Shown: positions 18,182 to 28,116, counted from the first letter of the stretch. The stretch: 64,000 bases of DNA from Neobacillus endophyticus (GCF_013248975.1 NZ_JABRWH010000001.1:2500001-2564000), one strand, 5' to 3'. Program-made: numbers and translations. Notes: a model not told the origin generated them from the sequence alone.

Positions 18182-18216
18182 TATTGTGAACAATGGATGG
18201 TTCATAAAGATAACAA

Positions 18217-18270
18217 GCAGAACAAAAAGCAAAGGAAAGGTTTCCATGCTTTTTGTTCTGCATTTTTTTA
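18217..18270. terminator. Terminator of pckA (possibly shared with the convergent lipoprotein gene)
   Basis: Perfect 15-bp stem GCAGAACAAAAAGCA (18217-18231) with TGCTTTTTGTTCTGC (18247-18261) followed by ATTTTTTTA. The minus-strand tail is less T-rich. Confidence 0.92.
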
Positions 18271-18289
18271 GCCAAAAGGTTAGCTTCTT

Positions 18290-19189
18290 CTATCTCATTT
18301 GTGTGGCGATTTCCAGCGCCTTTAACGGGTCGGAGCTGGTGACTTTGTAGGTCATTTCATGGTATTGCCATTCGATGGTCGTTTCTTGATTTTGCTGCCA
18401 ATTGTGAATGGTGATGACCCCAATTTTTTGCGGTGCCGGCAATGTATGAGTATTTAAATAGGCGACAATCTTTTGTGCTAATTTTAGGCTATCTGGATAA
18501 TTTTTATTTTGGTATGTGGGATCATTCGGGCTATCCAACTTTATGCTCCACCGCCCCTCATTCCAAATGATATAAGAGTGCCCTGTAGCAGCATCCATCG
18601 TGCCTTTTATTCCATGGCCGAGATCAATGGAATTCTGTGTAGTATCCGCCAGAATATAGCCATTAATTGCTTGCTCTGCACTGGCGCTATCCTTATATTC
18701 CGTTCCTTCAAGAGTGGCAATCCATGTTCCTTTTGGTGCGGCAAGTGTGTTAATGTTCACGGGATTATTGGTTTGAAACAATTGTATTTGATAGTACCAA
18801 GATTGTGAGCTGGTTGTGGCAGTTAGATATTTGCCTGTATCTAATGGGACATTTTTTGGTAAGATGAACGGAACTTTTGTCTTTAAACTTTTGGCTATTT
18901 TATTTAAAGCCTCTTGTTTTGTTCTGGGAGGTGTATTTTGGTCTGAGTGCCCTGATTGGTTTGAACTACTGTTTTGGTTTGAGCTGCCGTTTTGTGTTGC
19001 TTGATTCCCGTTGCCAGCATTTCCATTTTTCTGGCTGTCTTGAGTTTGCTGCGTTGGGTCTGTTTTTGGTTGATCTGTGGAGGAGTTGCTTTGCTGTGCT
19101 TGGGAAGAAGTGGTGTTTGTCTGGCAGCCGAATAATCCGAGTAAAGAAATAGAAATTAGACTCGTACCAATAGCCTTGCGTATTTTCAT
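18290..19189 (-). CDS. Secreted lipoprotein with Ser/Asn/Gln-rich linker
   Basis: 299 residues. Type II signal peptide with lipobox LGLFGC (Cys22) gives a membrane-anchored extracellular lipoprotein. Residues about 23-90 are a low-complexity linker of Gln, Asn, Ser and Thr, as seen in wall-spanning tethers. The C-terminal 200 residues (from KQEALNKIAKSL) form a folded domain with Trp/Tyr-rich strands (SWYYQIQLFQ, HSYIIWNEGRWSIKL, TTIEWQYHEMTYKV) that I do not recognise by name. Probably a cell-surface protein of unknown role. Convergent with pckA across a terminator; transcribed divergently from the next gene. Confidence 0.8.
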   Translation of the reverse strand: MKIRKAIGTSLISISLLGLFGCQTNTTSSQAQQSNSSTDQPKTDPTQQTQDSQKNGNAGNGNQATQNGSSNQNSSSNQSGHSDQNTPPRTKQEALNKIAKSLKTKVPFILPKNVPLDTGKYLTATTSSQSWYYQIQLFQTNNPVNINTLAAPKGTWIATLEGTEYKDSASAEQAINGYILADTTQNSIDLGHGIKGTMDAATGHSYIIWNEGRWSIKLDSPNDPTYQNKNYPDSLKLAQKIVAYLNTHTLPAPQKIGVITIHNWQQNQETTIEWQYHEMTYKVTSSDPLKALEIATQMR

Positions 19190-19399
19190 TCTTGTGTTCT
19201 CCCTTCTTATTATTACCCTAATTATTATATGTTTACATAAAAAATGGAAGACAATTATTAATGGATGGGTGGAATCTATATCTAGAGATAGAGATTAAAA
19301 GAAAAAAATAATTCTCGAGATAGTCGATTTCAAAAAAAATACAGGTTATGATATTACTACAAATAAATTCCATACATTTTTAAAAGGGGAGAAGATAAA

Positions 19400-19933
19400 A
19401 TGGATCAACATATATTAGTGATTGTTATTATCATAGCGTTTATGCTTTATAGACGCGTCCGCCGGAATATTGGCTGGCAGCCGCTGAATCAAGGAAGACT
19501 CATGTTTCGAATTGTTTTATTTATCATTATTGGGGCACTTTTTCTTTCGGAAGGTATTTTGCATCCAGTCAGCCTAATCTCTGATGTGGTGGGGTTGGTT
19601 CTAGGAGGCATTCTGGCTTTTTATAGTGTCAATTTAACAGTATTCGAACAACGTGAGGGGCGTTTGTTTTACCGACCTAATATTTGGATTGGCAGTATTG
19701 TTACAGCGCTCTTTATCATTCGTTTTATTTATCGGTTTTATACCATGTTTACTAGTGGAATGGTTAGTGGAGTTCAACAGGGGCAGACAAATGGATGGCA
19801 ATCCATGTACAGCGGCAGTAATTCATGGACGGCCGGGCTCATGCTCATCATGTTTGCATATTATGCCATTTATTATATGATTTTAATAAGGAAGCAAAAA
19901 CAATTACCTGACATGAATGTGAACGAAACCTAA
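19400..19933 (+). CDS. CcdC-like (DUF1453) integral membrane protein
   Basis: 177 residues with about five membrane helices (first helix ILVIVIIIAFML, then RIVLFIIIGALFL and onward) and the RRVRRNIGWQPLNQGRLMFR cytoplasmic loop. The pattern resembles the DUF1453/CcdC family, whose B. subtilis member sits in a cytochrome c maturation cluster, but the function of CcdC itself is unclear and no cytochrome genes are near. RBS AAAGGGGAG. Own terminator, no operon partner. Confidence 0.65.
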   Translation: MDQHILVIVIIIAFMLYRRVRRNIGWQPLNQGRLMFRIVLFIIIGALFLSEGILHPVSLISDVVGLVLGGILAFYSVNLTVFEQREGRLFYRPNIWIGSIVTALFIIRFIYRFYTMFTSGMVSGVQQGQTNGWQSMYSGSNSWTAGLMLIMFAYYAIYYMILIRKQKQLPDMNVNET

Positions 19934-19972
19934 AAAGAATGAGATCGTCTTTGTGGTCTCGTTCTTTTTTAC
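19932..19972 (+). terminator. Terminator of the CcdC-like gene
   Basis: AAAGAATGAGA and TCTCGTTCTTT arms (one G-T pair) followed by a T-run; it overlaps the stop codon. Confidence 0.88.
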
Positions 19973-19984
19973 AATAAAACACCC

Positions 19985-20002
19985 TGTTACAAAACTGTAA
20001 CA
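19985..20002. promoter_or_regulatory. Inverted repeat upstream of the beta-glucosidase gene
   Basis: TGTTAC-AAAACT-GTAACA, a perfect 6+6 palindrome about 125 bases before the start. Related TGTTACAA/TGTAACAA words occur in the pckA leader (16497 and 16574). Candidate operator of unknown regulator. Confidence 0.35.
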
Positions 20003-20125
20003 AGTTCCCTTTTCCGGCATAAATAACTTTAAACTCTCCTAATATTTACGAACCACCTAAATAGAATTACTATAGCCATATAGTCATAAAAGAGAATCTT
20101 TATTCAGCTGTAAGGAGGTTTTTAA

Positions 20126-21580
<1,455 letters not shown>

Positions 21581-21596
21581 ACATAAAACTGCAGTA

Positions 21597-21633
21597 AGAA
21601 GCCGTTCGGAATGCTTGAACGGCTTCTTTTTTA
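21597..21633 (+). terminator. Terminator of the 6-phospho-beta-glucosidase gene
   Basis: AGAAGCCGTTC (21597-21607) and GAACGGCTTCT (21617-21627) followed by TTTTTA. Confidence 0.93.
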
Positions 21634-21649
21634 TGATTATTTCACTCCC

Positions 21650-21705
21650 CAGCCACGTACTCCCGCGGAAAGCGAGCAGCTGGATCGGATATCAACAATC
21701 GAGTT
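21650..21705. repeat. Fragment of a dispersed Bacillus intergenic repeat
   Basis: The segment reads CCCGCGGAAAGCGAGCAGCT then GGATCGGATATCAAC. From memory, very similar words (CCGCGGAAAGCGAGC followed by GGAGCGGAAATCAAC) occur in many copies between genes in several Bacillus-group genomes. Only a short, mutated piece is present here. The identification rests on recall, not a search. Confidence 0.5.
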
Positions 21706-21732
21706 TATCAGTTCCTTCATAAAATAGAACTT

Positions 21733-21969
21733 TCAATTATCCTTATCAATTACCTTATGTAATAGACGATCCCAGTCATTTACTGTTGCTTCTCCATGCT
21801 GGTTAGAAGTTTTTGACGTGTCTGTTACCATATTAGTGGCTACCTCTAATTTATGTTTAACCAATTGAAGGGGCTGGGAAAGTGTATGCTCTTTAGATAA
21901 ATGAAAAGCTAAAAACAGGATAAACGTAACCCCGAGAGTTATCCAAATCGTATATTTTTCTTTTTTCAT
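21733..21969 (-). CDS. Small single-pass membrane protein, unrecognised
   Basis: 78 residues: a basic start (MKKEKYT), one membrane helix (IWITLGVTFILFLAFHL), then a polar domain of about 50 residues probably outside the cell (N-in orientation from the positive-inside rule). A ribosome site AAGGTGAT lies before the ATG on the minus strand. No family recognised and no operon partner. The small size keeps confidence moderate. Confidence 0.62.
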   Translation of the reverse strand: MKKEKYTIWITLGVTFILFLAFHLSKEHTLSQPLQLVKHKLEVATNMVTDTSKTSNQHGEATVNDWDRLLHKVIDKDN

Positions 21970-22416
21970 AATAAATCACCTTCAAAAAACTCTTTTTAAA
22001 GAACGTTAAAGATTGTTATATGCCCACTATACTCCAAATAAAAAGGCTAAAACAACTAAAATGATTGCAAAATATTTACTGGATATTTAATAGGATTTCC
22101 TCTATTTGGGAAGAGGTTATATTTACATTTCTTTTTATAATTTAGCACTATTTTTCAACAATTTCCGCATGTTAAGAATTTATTAATATTTTTTTAATAG
22201 GGTCTAAAGGTTTGCTTATTTTATTTAAGCTAATATTTAAAAGGGAGAAAGTTTGAGGGAAAACTCACTTATTTTAAAAGGAAAAATTAAGGATTAGGGT
22301 ATATATTAAAAATAACCAATCTTTTGCTGGCTGCCTATTCTATGGTAAACTGTACTACATTATTATCCAATTCTTTTAAAATATATTGAAATAAGTGTAA
22401 GGGAGATTTGTAAAAA
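21970..22416. other. Long AT-rich intergenic region upstream of dedA
   Basis: 447 bases without a credible gene. A plausible -35/-10 pair for dedA lies around 22324-22355 (TTGCTG then TATGGTAAACT), but the match is weak. No hairpin terminator, repeat or RNA motif was found. Confidence 0.35.
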
Positions 22417-23034
22417 ATGAGTATTTTGCATCAATTGGGAGAGATCGCGATAAACTGGATAAACTCCATTGGTTATTGGGGCATTCTTTTAGGGATGATT
22501 TTGGAAAGTGCCTGTATTCCGATTCCAAGTGAAGTGATCATGCCTTTTGGCGGCTTTTTAGTATCAACCGGACATCTAAACCTTATAGGTGTCATTTTAG
22601 TTGGAACGCTGGGAAATCTTATTGGCTCTTTAATAGCCTATGCTATTGGACATTGGGGCGGAAAAAGATTTATCGATCGATTTGGCAAATACGTATTTTT
22701 ATCACAAAAGCATTTGGAGGCAGCCGAGAACTGGTTTGACAAGCGCGGGGAAATTGCTGTATTTGTTTCACGTATCCTGCCGGCTATTCGTACATTCATT
22801 TCCCTTCCGGCTGGAATTGCCCGTATGTCCTTGGCCAAATTCTTAACATATACGGCCATTGGCAGTGTGATCTGGTCTAGTATTTTAACCTATGTCGGCT
22901 ATGTATTGGGGAAAAACTGGGGAAATATTCAGGGCTTCTTACATCCGATTGCCTACCTAGTTGCCGGAATAGTAGCAGTCATTCTCATTTATCTTGTTCT
23001 TAAAGTGGTAAAGGGCAAGAAAGCGTCAGCATAG
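22417..23034 (+). CDS. DedA-family membrane protein
   Basis: 205 residues with the two-fold DedA/VTT architecture: re-entrant half-helices IPIPSEVIMPFGGFL near 36-50 (with the conserved Glu and Pro-Ser) and RILPAIRTFISLPAGIARM near 118-136 (with the conserved Arg), plus flanking membrane helices. DedA proteins move phospholipids or lipid carriers such as undecaprenyl phosphate across the membrane and support proton-motive-force homeostasis (family knowledge); the exact substrate of this one is unknown. RBS AAGGGAGA. Single gene with its own terminator. Confidence 0.92.
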   Translation: MSILHQLGEIAINWINSIGYWGILLGMILESACIPIPSEVIMPFGGFLVSTGHLNLIGVILVGTLGNLIGSLIAYAIGHWGGKRFIDRFGKYVFLSQKHLEAAENWFDKRGEIAVFVSRILPAIRTFISLPAGIARMSLAKFLTYTAIGSVIWSSILTYVGYVLGKNWGNIQGFLHPIAYLVAGIVAVILIYLVLKVVKGKKASA

Positions 23035-23068
23035 ATTCCAGTAAGATGACAAGATAAATGCAAAATAG

Positions 23069-23105
23069 AAAGCCGCCATTCATTTTAGAATGGTGGTTTT
23101 TGTTA
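23069..23105 (+). terminator. Terminator of dedA
   Basis: Arms GCCGCCATTC and GAATGGTGGT around an ATTTTA loop, followed by TTTTGTT. Confidence 0.85.
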
Positions 23106-23267
23106 TATCATCATCTAAATCAAGTGAATGAATTTAGATTTATTTTATAAATATCAAAGTTAAGTATTTTAATTTATTCAGTTAAAAAAATTAAAAACAT
23201 AAATTAAATCTTTAAAATTTTAAAAATATATTGTATGATATGATTAATATTAGGAAAGGAGAGAATT

Positions 23268-23636
23268 ATGGTCTACCCTTTACTTACAAATTGCCCGGTT
23301 TGCAGTAAACAATTAATCATAACAAAGCTGGAATGCCATCATTGCCATACAGCGATTGAAAATAATTTTGAACTTTCCAAGTTTATGGCTCTTGGTCAGG
23401 AGCAACTCCATTTTATTGAAGTATTTCTGAAATGCCGGGGAAATATCAAGGAAGTCGAAAAGGAACTGGGAATTTCTTATCCGACTGTCCGCGGAAAATT
23501 AGACGATATTATTTCTTCTCTTGGTTACAGCACAAATAAAAAAGATCAGATAGATAAGAAAAAGGTTGTTACGATGCTTGAAAAAGGTGAAATATCCGCA
23601 GAGGAAGCTATTTCAATGCTGAAGGAGGAACTGTAA
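23268..23636 (+). CDS. DUF2089-family zinc-ribbon/helix-turn-helix protein
   Basis: 122 residues. N-terminal zinc ribbon CPVCSKQLIITKLECHHC (two CxxC knuckles), then a helix-turn-helix-like segment (KCRGNIKEVEKELGISYPTV, followed by RGKLDDI), then a C-terminal SHOCT-like helix (VVTMLEKGEISAEEAISMLK). The domain order matches DUF2089 proteins, probable transcription regulators of the cell-envelope operon they sit in. First gene of a tight three-gene operon: the next start follows immediately after its stop. RBS AAAGGAGAG. Confidence 0.87.
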   Translation: MVYPLLTNCPVCSKQLIITKLECHHCHTAIENNFELSKFMALGQEQLHFIEVFLKCRGNIKEVEKELGISYPTVRGKLDDIISSLGYSTNKKDQIDKKKVVTMLEKGEISAEEAISMLKEEL

Positions 23637-24020
23637 ATGCAAGATGAGATTTCAAGAGTATTGACGATGGTGGAGGAAGGAAAAATTGACAAGGATAAAG
23701 CAACGGAATTAATCAATGTTTTGCAGCGAAGTGAAAAGCCCATTTCATTAAAGAAAGATTCCACATACGGCAACAAAACATTGAAAATTCGTGTTACCTC
23801 TGAACAAGGTGATGACGTTAACGTAAATCTGCCAATTAACCTTGTTAAGGCTGTGTTAAAAGTGGGAACAAACATTGCAGAAAGAATCCCGCAAGCTGAA
23901 CAATATGTGAAAGATATCAATATCGATCTTTTAATCGAGGCTATTGAAAACGAGTTGGATGGACAAATTGTGGATGTCAAATCTGCTAAAGGTGAAAAAG
24001 TATTAGTTGTGATTGAGTAA
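23637..24020 (+). CDS. SHOCT-like/YvlB-type domain protein
   Basis: 127 residues. N-terminal helical segment (ISRVLTMVEEGKIDKDKATE) is the same short SHOCT-like module that ends the preceding protein, and is found at the start of YvlB-type bacterial adhesin-like proteins. It is followed by about 80 residues with strands (LKIRVTSEQGDDVNVNLPI) and a C-terminal LDGQIVDVKSAKGEKVLVVIE. The start ATG follows the previous stop with no gap, after GGAGGAACTG. Cytoplasmic, function unknown; B. subtilis yvlABCD is the nearest organisational parallel I know. Confidence 0.72.
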   Translation: MQDEISRVLTMVEEGKIDKDKATELINVLQRSEKPISLKKDSTYGNKTLKIRVTSEQGDDVNVNLPINLVKAVLKVGTNIAERIPQAEQYVKDINIDLLIEAIENELDGQIVDVKSAKGEKVLVVIE

Positions 24021-24021
24021 G

Positions 24022-24294
24022 ATGATAAAGGTGAAAATTAAAACAAAAGATAGGAATTTGACAGTACCAGTACCATATGTATTTCTCAATATCTTTAGTG
24101 CCGTTTTAACCTCTAAAAGGCTGATTAAAATCGTAAACAATGCGATTGAACAGAAAGGGAAAAAGGACTTTAAAGTTCCGCAAATCGAGAGAAAAGACAT
24201 TAAGCTGCTCCTTCAAGCACTTGTCAAGCATAAAGGATTACATTTGGTTGAAACGAAGCTAAAAGACGGAACCGAAGTGAAAGTGAAACTCTAA
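24022..24294 (+). CDS. Conserved hypothetical protein of the DUF2089 operon
   Basis: 90 residues, basic (many Lys), with strands at both ends (MIKVKIKTKDRNLTVPVPYV; LHLVETKLKDGTEVKVKL) and a helical centre. The C-terminal strand pair resembles the end of the preceding protein, suggesting shared ancestry (inference). ATG at 24022 is one base beyond the preceding stop (TAAG ATG); a TTG at 24013 is in frame but less likely. No clear ribosome site, so translation probably depends on coupling with the upstream gene. Confidence 0.68.
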   Translation: MIKVKIKTKDRNLTVPVPYVFLNIFSAVLTSKRLIKIVNNAIEQKGKKDFKVPQIERKDIKLLLQALVKHKGLHLVETKLKDGTEVKVKL

Positions 24295-24304
24295 CTTTCC
24301 TGAA

Positions 24305-24345
24305 AGGTGCCTGACACCATTATTGGTGTCAGGCACCTTTTTTTA
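24305..24345 (+). terminator. Terminator made from the GGTGCCTGACACC repeat
   Basis: Perfect 14-bp stem AGGTGCCTGACACC/GGTGTCAGGCACCT (24305-24318, 24325-24338) followed by TTTTTTAA. The same 13-base word recurs at 44697, 47476, 48501, 55043 (partial) and 56502. Confidence 0.93.
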
Positions 24346-24515
24346 ATGTGGTTATTTGCTTTTTTATAAGGAGAATTTGATTCGAATATCGATTTGATCG
24401 GTGAAGGATCGCTACAGGAAATATGCATTGAGTGTTTGCTAATAGACAGAGAAACTAACTATAATAGGACTAAGATAAAAATTAACATGTGTACATAAAC
24501 ATTGTTGTTCGTAAA

Positions 24516-24617
24516 CCAGCTTAGAGGAATCAAAAGCAAAGCTGTCCGAATCTAAGTTAATAAGGCCAGCTTAGCAGTAATCAAGAGCGAAGTTGTCCGA
24601 ATCGAAGGTTGAAACGT
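24516..24617. repeat. Imperfect tandem repeat, two copies of about 50 bases, in a 520-base gap
   Basis: Copy one begins CCAGCTTAGAGGAATCAAAA at 24516, copy two CCAGCTTAGCAGTAATCAAG at 24566; both contain TGTCCGAATC about 30 bases in. The surrounding gap (24346-24816) has no gene, and I found no promoter I trust. Function unknown. Confidence 0.75.
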
Positions 24618-24816
24618 CCTGCCTTTTTAATTTAAATGTGCCCCTGATTGAAGTCTAAGGCACAGTCTTACAACTTTGATGAAATAAAAGACGATCTTGT
24701 CTAACCAAAACAATCAAGACGAAAAGATTATAATTAAATCTGTTTGAAAAACAACAATCTTAGCGAAGAATCCTAAAGTTTTTATGAGAAAGATAACGAA
24801 TATAAGGAAGATGATG

Positions 24817-26610
24817 ATGCCAAAAAAAAATATAAACGAACAAGAACCACTTTTATCTTTTGAATTTGCCTCTTCGACTGGTGAAATTAGCCCCCTTACT
24901 TTTTTACAACCAAAAAAGGTGATTAGAGCGAATCGGATTGAGGATGTTTTACCTTCCCTTGAACTGATTAAGGAAGCCGTAAATGATGGTTATTATGCAG
25001 CAGGGTTTCTATCCTATGAAAGTGCACCTGCATTTGATCCTGCTTATCAGGTAAAATCCGGACAATCCATGCCATTACTGTGGTTTGGTATCTTTTCAGA
25101 ACCACTTCATCAATCACTCGACAGCAAAGGAAAATTTAGTCTCACAAAATGGGGGACTGCTGTCAGTTTGGATGAATACCAGGAATCGATTATGTCCATC
25201 AAGCGATCAATTGAAAGCGGGGATACGTATCAGACAAATTACACGATTCGTCTCGATTCCATGTTTCAAGGTGACGATATCGCCTTTTTCCAGCAGCTGA
25301 AACGAGCACAGAATTCTAATTATTGTGCCTATATTAATACGGGGGAGCATCGTATTCTCTCAGCGTCACCTGAGCTTTTTTTCCACTGGGAAGGGGAGCA
25401 AATTACGACCCGTCCAATGAAAGGAACGGCCAAAAGAGGGAAGACATTGGCTGAGGATGAGACAGTGGCAAGTTGGCTCTACCATTCTGAAAAAAACCGT
25501 GCCGAAAATGTCATGATTGTTGATTTGCTGCGCAATGATTTGGGCGTTATCGCTGAAACGGGAACGGTCCATGTACCAAAACTGTTCGAAATTGAACATT
25601 ATCCTACTGTACATCAGATGACCTCAACCATCACAGCAAAAGTTGCAGCCAATACGGAAATTGTAGATATTTTCAAAGCACTGTTCCCGTGTGGGTCGAT
25701 CACCGGTGCTCCAAAAATCAGCACGATGAATATCATTTCGAATTTGGAAAAAACACCGCGCGAAGTATATTGCGGGGCTATAGGATATATCACCCCTGAC
25801 AAAGAGGCGATCTTTAATGTGCCCATCAGAACAGTTATAATTGATCAAAAAACGGGCATGGCTGCATACGGAGTTGGCGGTGGAATTACCTGGGATTCTA
25901 CATCCGAAGGGGAATATGAAGAAATACTTGCTAAGGCAAGTCTGCTTGAGGCCATGCGTCCCGAGTTTCAATTGTTAGAGACCCTGCTCTTAACGGATGG
26001 TGAATTTTACTTACTGGAAGAGCACCTCAATCGTGTAAAAAGTTCGGCTCAATATTTTGGATATCCATTCGATTTAGAAGATGTCCATCATACTTTATTG
26101 GATTTTGCAAAGAAGCATAAACATGGGGAAGTAAAGATTCGGTTACTTATAGATAAAAAAGGTGAGATCACATTAGATGCTCAACCTCTTACCAAGGCAA
26201 ATGCACTGTTAAAGGTCATTCTGGCAGATGAACCGATCGATAAAAATAATCCTTTTTTCTATCATAAAACAACGAATAGAATGATTTATTCTCAATTTCA
26301 GCAAAAGTTTCCTCAATATTTTGATGTCCTTCTATGGAATTCAGAGGGAGAGTTAACTGAATTTACGAATGGGAATGTTGTTTTGGAATTAGATGGGAAA
26401 TTGTGGACGCCAGCAGTAGACAGCGGTTTACTAGCTGGAACTTATCGTGAATACTTAATAAAAAAAGGGACAATTCGCGAAAAAACGATCACAGTTAATG
26501 AATTGAAAAAGTGCTCAAAAATATGGTTTATCAATAGTGTTCGAAAATGGCTGGAGGTTGAATGTTGCTACGCTGATAAGAAGCACCAGTCTTTTCAAAA
26601 TAGTTTCTAA
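24817..26610 (+). CDS. pabB: Aminodeoxychorismate synthase component I fused to 4-amino-4-deoxychorismate lyase (PabB-PabC)
   Basis: 597 residues, two domains. Residues 1 to about 380 are a chorismate-binding PabB domain: SASPELFF, TRPMKGTAKRG, PCGSITGAPK (the PIKGT-like and GSxTGAPK blocks) and GVGGGITWDSTSEGEYEE. From about 390 a class IV PLP aminotransferase-fold domain (LLETLLLTDGEFYLLEEHLN onward) matches PabC. Together they convert chorismate plus ammonia to p-aminobenzoate for folate; a separate glutaminase (PabA) is needed and is not in this window. Of three stacked ATGs I chose 24817, seven bases after AAGGAAG. Confidence 0.92.
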   Translation: MPKKNINEQEPLLSFEFASSTGEISPLTFLQPKKVIRANRIEDVLPSLELIKEAVNDGYYAAGFLSYESAPAFDPAYQVKSGQSMPLLWFGIFSEPLHQSLDSKGKFSLTKWGTAVSLDEYQESIMSIKRSIESGDTYQTNYTIRLDSMFQGDDIAFFQQLKRAQNSNYCAYINTGEHRILSASPELFFHWEGEQITTRPMKGTAKRGKTLAEDETVASWLYHSEKNRAENVMIVDLLRNDLGVIAETGTVHVPKLFEIEHYPTVHQMTSTITAKVAANTEIVDIFKALFPCGSITGAPKISTMNIISNLEKTPREVYCGAIGYITPDKEAIFNVPIRTVIIDQKTGMAAYGVGGGITWDSTSEGEYEEILAKASLLEAMRPEFQLLETLLLTDGEFYLLEEHLNRVKSSAQYFGYPFDLEDVHHTLLDFAKKHKHGEVKIRLLIDKKGEITLDAQPLTKANALLKVILADEPIDKNNPFFYHKTTNRMIYSQFQQKFPQYFDVLLWNSEGELTEFTNGNVVLELDGKLWTPAVDSGLLAGTYREYLIKKGTIREKTITVNELKKCSKIWFINSVRKWLEVECCYADKKHQSFQNSF

Positions 26611-26640
26611 ATATTTCATATAATATGAAGCAAATTAGGA

Positions 26641-26680
26641 AACCCCCTTCACTCAATTTTGGCTGGAGGGGCTTTTATGT
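26641..26680 (+). terminator. Terminator of the pabB-pabC fusion
   Basis: Arms AACCCCCTTC (26641-26650) and GGAGGGGCTT with a long loop, followed by a short T-run. Confidence 0.7.
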
Positions 26681-26803
26681 TTAAAAACTCCTTTCATATG
26701 TTCCAGCATATAGTATTACTAATATGGGCGGCTAAAAAGCGAGGTGGACAAGTGGTGAAATAAATCCTACTGAATGAATCCAAGCCATTGAAAGGAGAAG
26801 CAT

Positions 26804-27388
26804 ATGAAAAGAATATTATTAAAGTATATGGAGAAATTTACAACACTAAATCAAGAAGAACAGGAGGCAGTAATTAAAGATCTTCAAATTGAAGAATTTA
26901 AAAAAGGCACAATACTCCTTAGACAAGGAGATGTTCCGGCTAAATGCTATTTTGTTTTAAAGGGATGTGTTCGGCAGTATGCTCTAGATGAAACAGGAAA
27001 AGAGATTACATCCAATTTCTACACGGAGGAACAGGCCATTTCGAATTTCAATCATCATAAACAAGATAAGTCTTCCTCATACTCCTTAATATGTCTGGAA
27101 GACTGTATATTGGTCGTGGGTGACCTTGAAGGCGAAATGGACATGTATAGAAAATACGCCGAATTGGAATTTATGACGCGTAAAATGATTGAACATAATT
27201 TTGGCGAGGTACAAGATGAGTTGGCCTCCTTTATCGCATCTACACCTGAAGAACGCTACAAAACACTACTGCAAAAAAGGCCTCATTTAATCCATCGTGT
27301 ACCCCAACATCAATTGGCGAGTTATCTTGGTATTACACCGGAGTCCTTAAGCAGAATCAAAAAGCGGATCAATCAAGATAAGTCTTAG
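26804..27388 (+). CDS. Crp/Fnr-family transcriptional regulator
   Basis: 194 residues. N-terminal cyclic-nucleotide-binding-like beta roll (FKKGTILLRQGDVPAKCYFV, then LKGCVRQYALDETGKEI) and a C-terminal winged helix-turn-helix (QHQLASYLGITPESLSRIKK) contacting DNA. There is no Fe-S cysteine cluster like that of FNR, and the cAMP-contact residues of Crp are not evident, so the ligand is unknown. Family members often sit beside the membrane protein gene they control; the convergent DUF4386 gene overlaps it by four bases. A perfect Crp/Fnr-type palindrome upstream of pckA (16512) is one possible target. RBS AAAGGAGAAG. Confidence 0.9.
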   Translation: MKRILLKYMEKFTTLNQEEQEAVIKDLQIEEFKKGTILLRQGDVPAKCYFVLKGCVRQYALDETGKEITSNFYTEEQAISNFNHHKQDKSSSYSLICLEDCILVVGDLEGEMDMYRKYAELEFMTRKMIEHNFGEVQDELASFIASTPEERYKTLLQKRPHLIHRVPQHQLASYLGITPESLSRIKKRINQDKS

Positions 27389-28116
27389 GAAGTGGTCGTA
27401 TTCCCTTTAAGGATTTTTCCGCCTTTAAACAACAGCCATATACCAAAGCCCAATTCTCCAGCAATCATAGGCACACAAAATATTATTTGAAGGCTTGTGA
27501 TAACGCCATGATAATATGGGAAAAACGTTTTAAATAGATTGATCATAATATAGCCTGCTGAAGCAAGCAGCAAGAGTATGCTAATAACTTTAGGGATGCT
27601 GTCTGACTTCCATGCCAAATACCCCACAATTAAGAGATGTCCTCCAAATATGATCAAACCAAAAGACCAAACCGCATCAAATTCCTTTAGAAACAACAGC
27701 ATAAGTCCTTGAAGTTGATCCATTTTGAATAATGATGAATAGTCTGTGTTTCTCGAGAGAAGCAGGACATAGATCAAATTCACGATGGCATCTCCCAAGA
27801 TTGCTGCGTAGATAAGGCGAAGCCACGCTCCAAGAAGTGATAAGCTTTTATCAATTGGCTTCAGAAAGATATAAAAAGCCCATGAAACAAAAATATCCGT
27901 AATCAGGATGATTATCCATCCCAATATTTCAGTTTTGAAAAGAATACTAGCAGACTTAATGTTGGTAAAAGTGGCGCTTGCATCTTCTGGAATCACAAGC
28001 CTTCCATGGATAAAACTATAGGAAAAAAATGCAGCCATTGCCATGATGATCAGTGATATCCCGGCTGTAAGCGCAGATTTTCTCAAATGCGATTGTTCTT
28101 TTACTGAGACAGCCAT
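27385..28116 (-). CDS. DUF4386-family membrane protein
   Basis: 243 residues with about six or seven membrane helices (GISLIIMAMAAFFSYSF, WIIILITDIFVSWAFYIF and so on). The block FLKPIDKSLSLLGAWLRLIY is characteristic of DUF4386. Function unknown. Its 3' end overlaps the end of the convergent Crp/Fnr gene by four bases (their stops share 27385-27388), so each transcript is antisense to the other's tail and no terminator separates them. RBS GGAGGG on the minus strand before the ATG. Confidence 0.87.
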   Translation of the reverse strand: MAVSVKEQSHLRKSALTAGISLIIMAMAAFFSYSFIHGRLVIPEDASATFTNIKSASILFKTEILGWIIILITDIFVSWAFYIFLKPIDKSLSLLGAWLRLIYAAILGDAIVNLIYVLLLSRNTDYSSLFKMDQLQGLMLLFLKEFDAVWSFGLIIFGGHLLIVGYLAWKSDSIPKVISILLLLASAGYIMINLFKTFFPYYHGVITSLQIIFCVPMIAGELGFGIWLLFKGGKILKGNTTTS

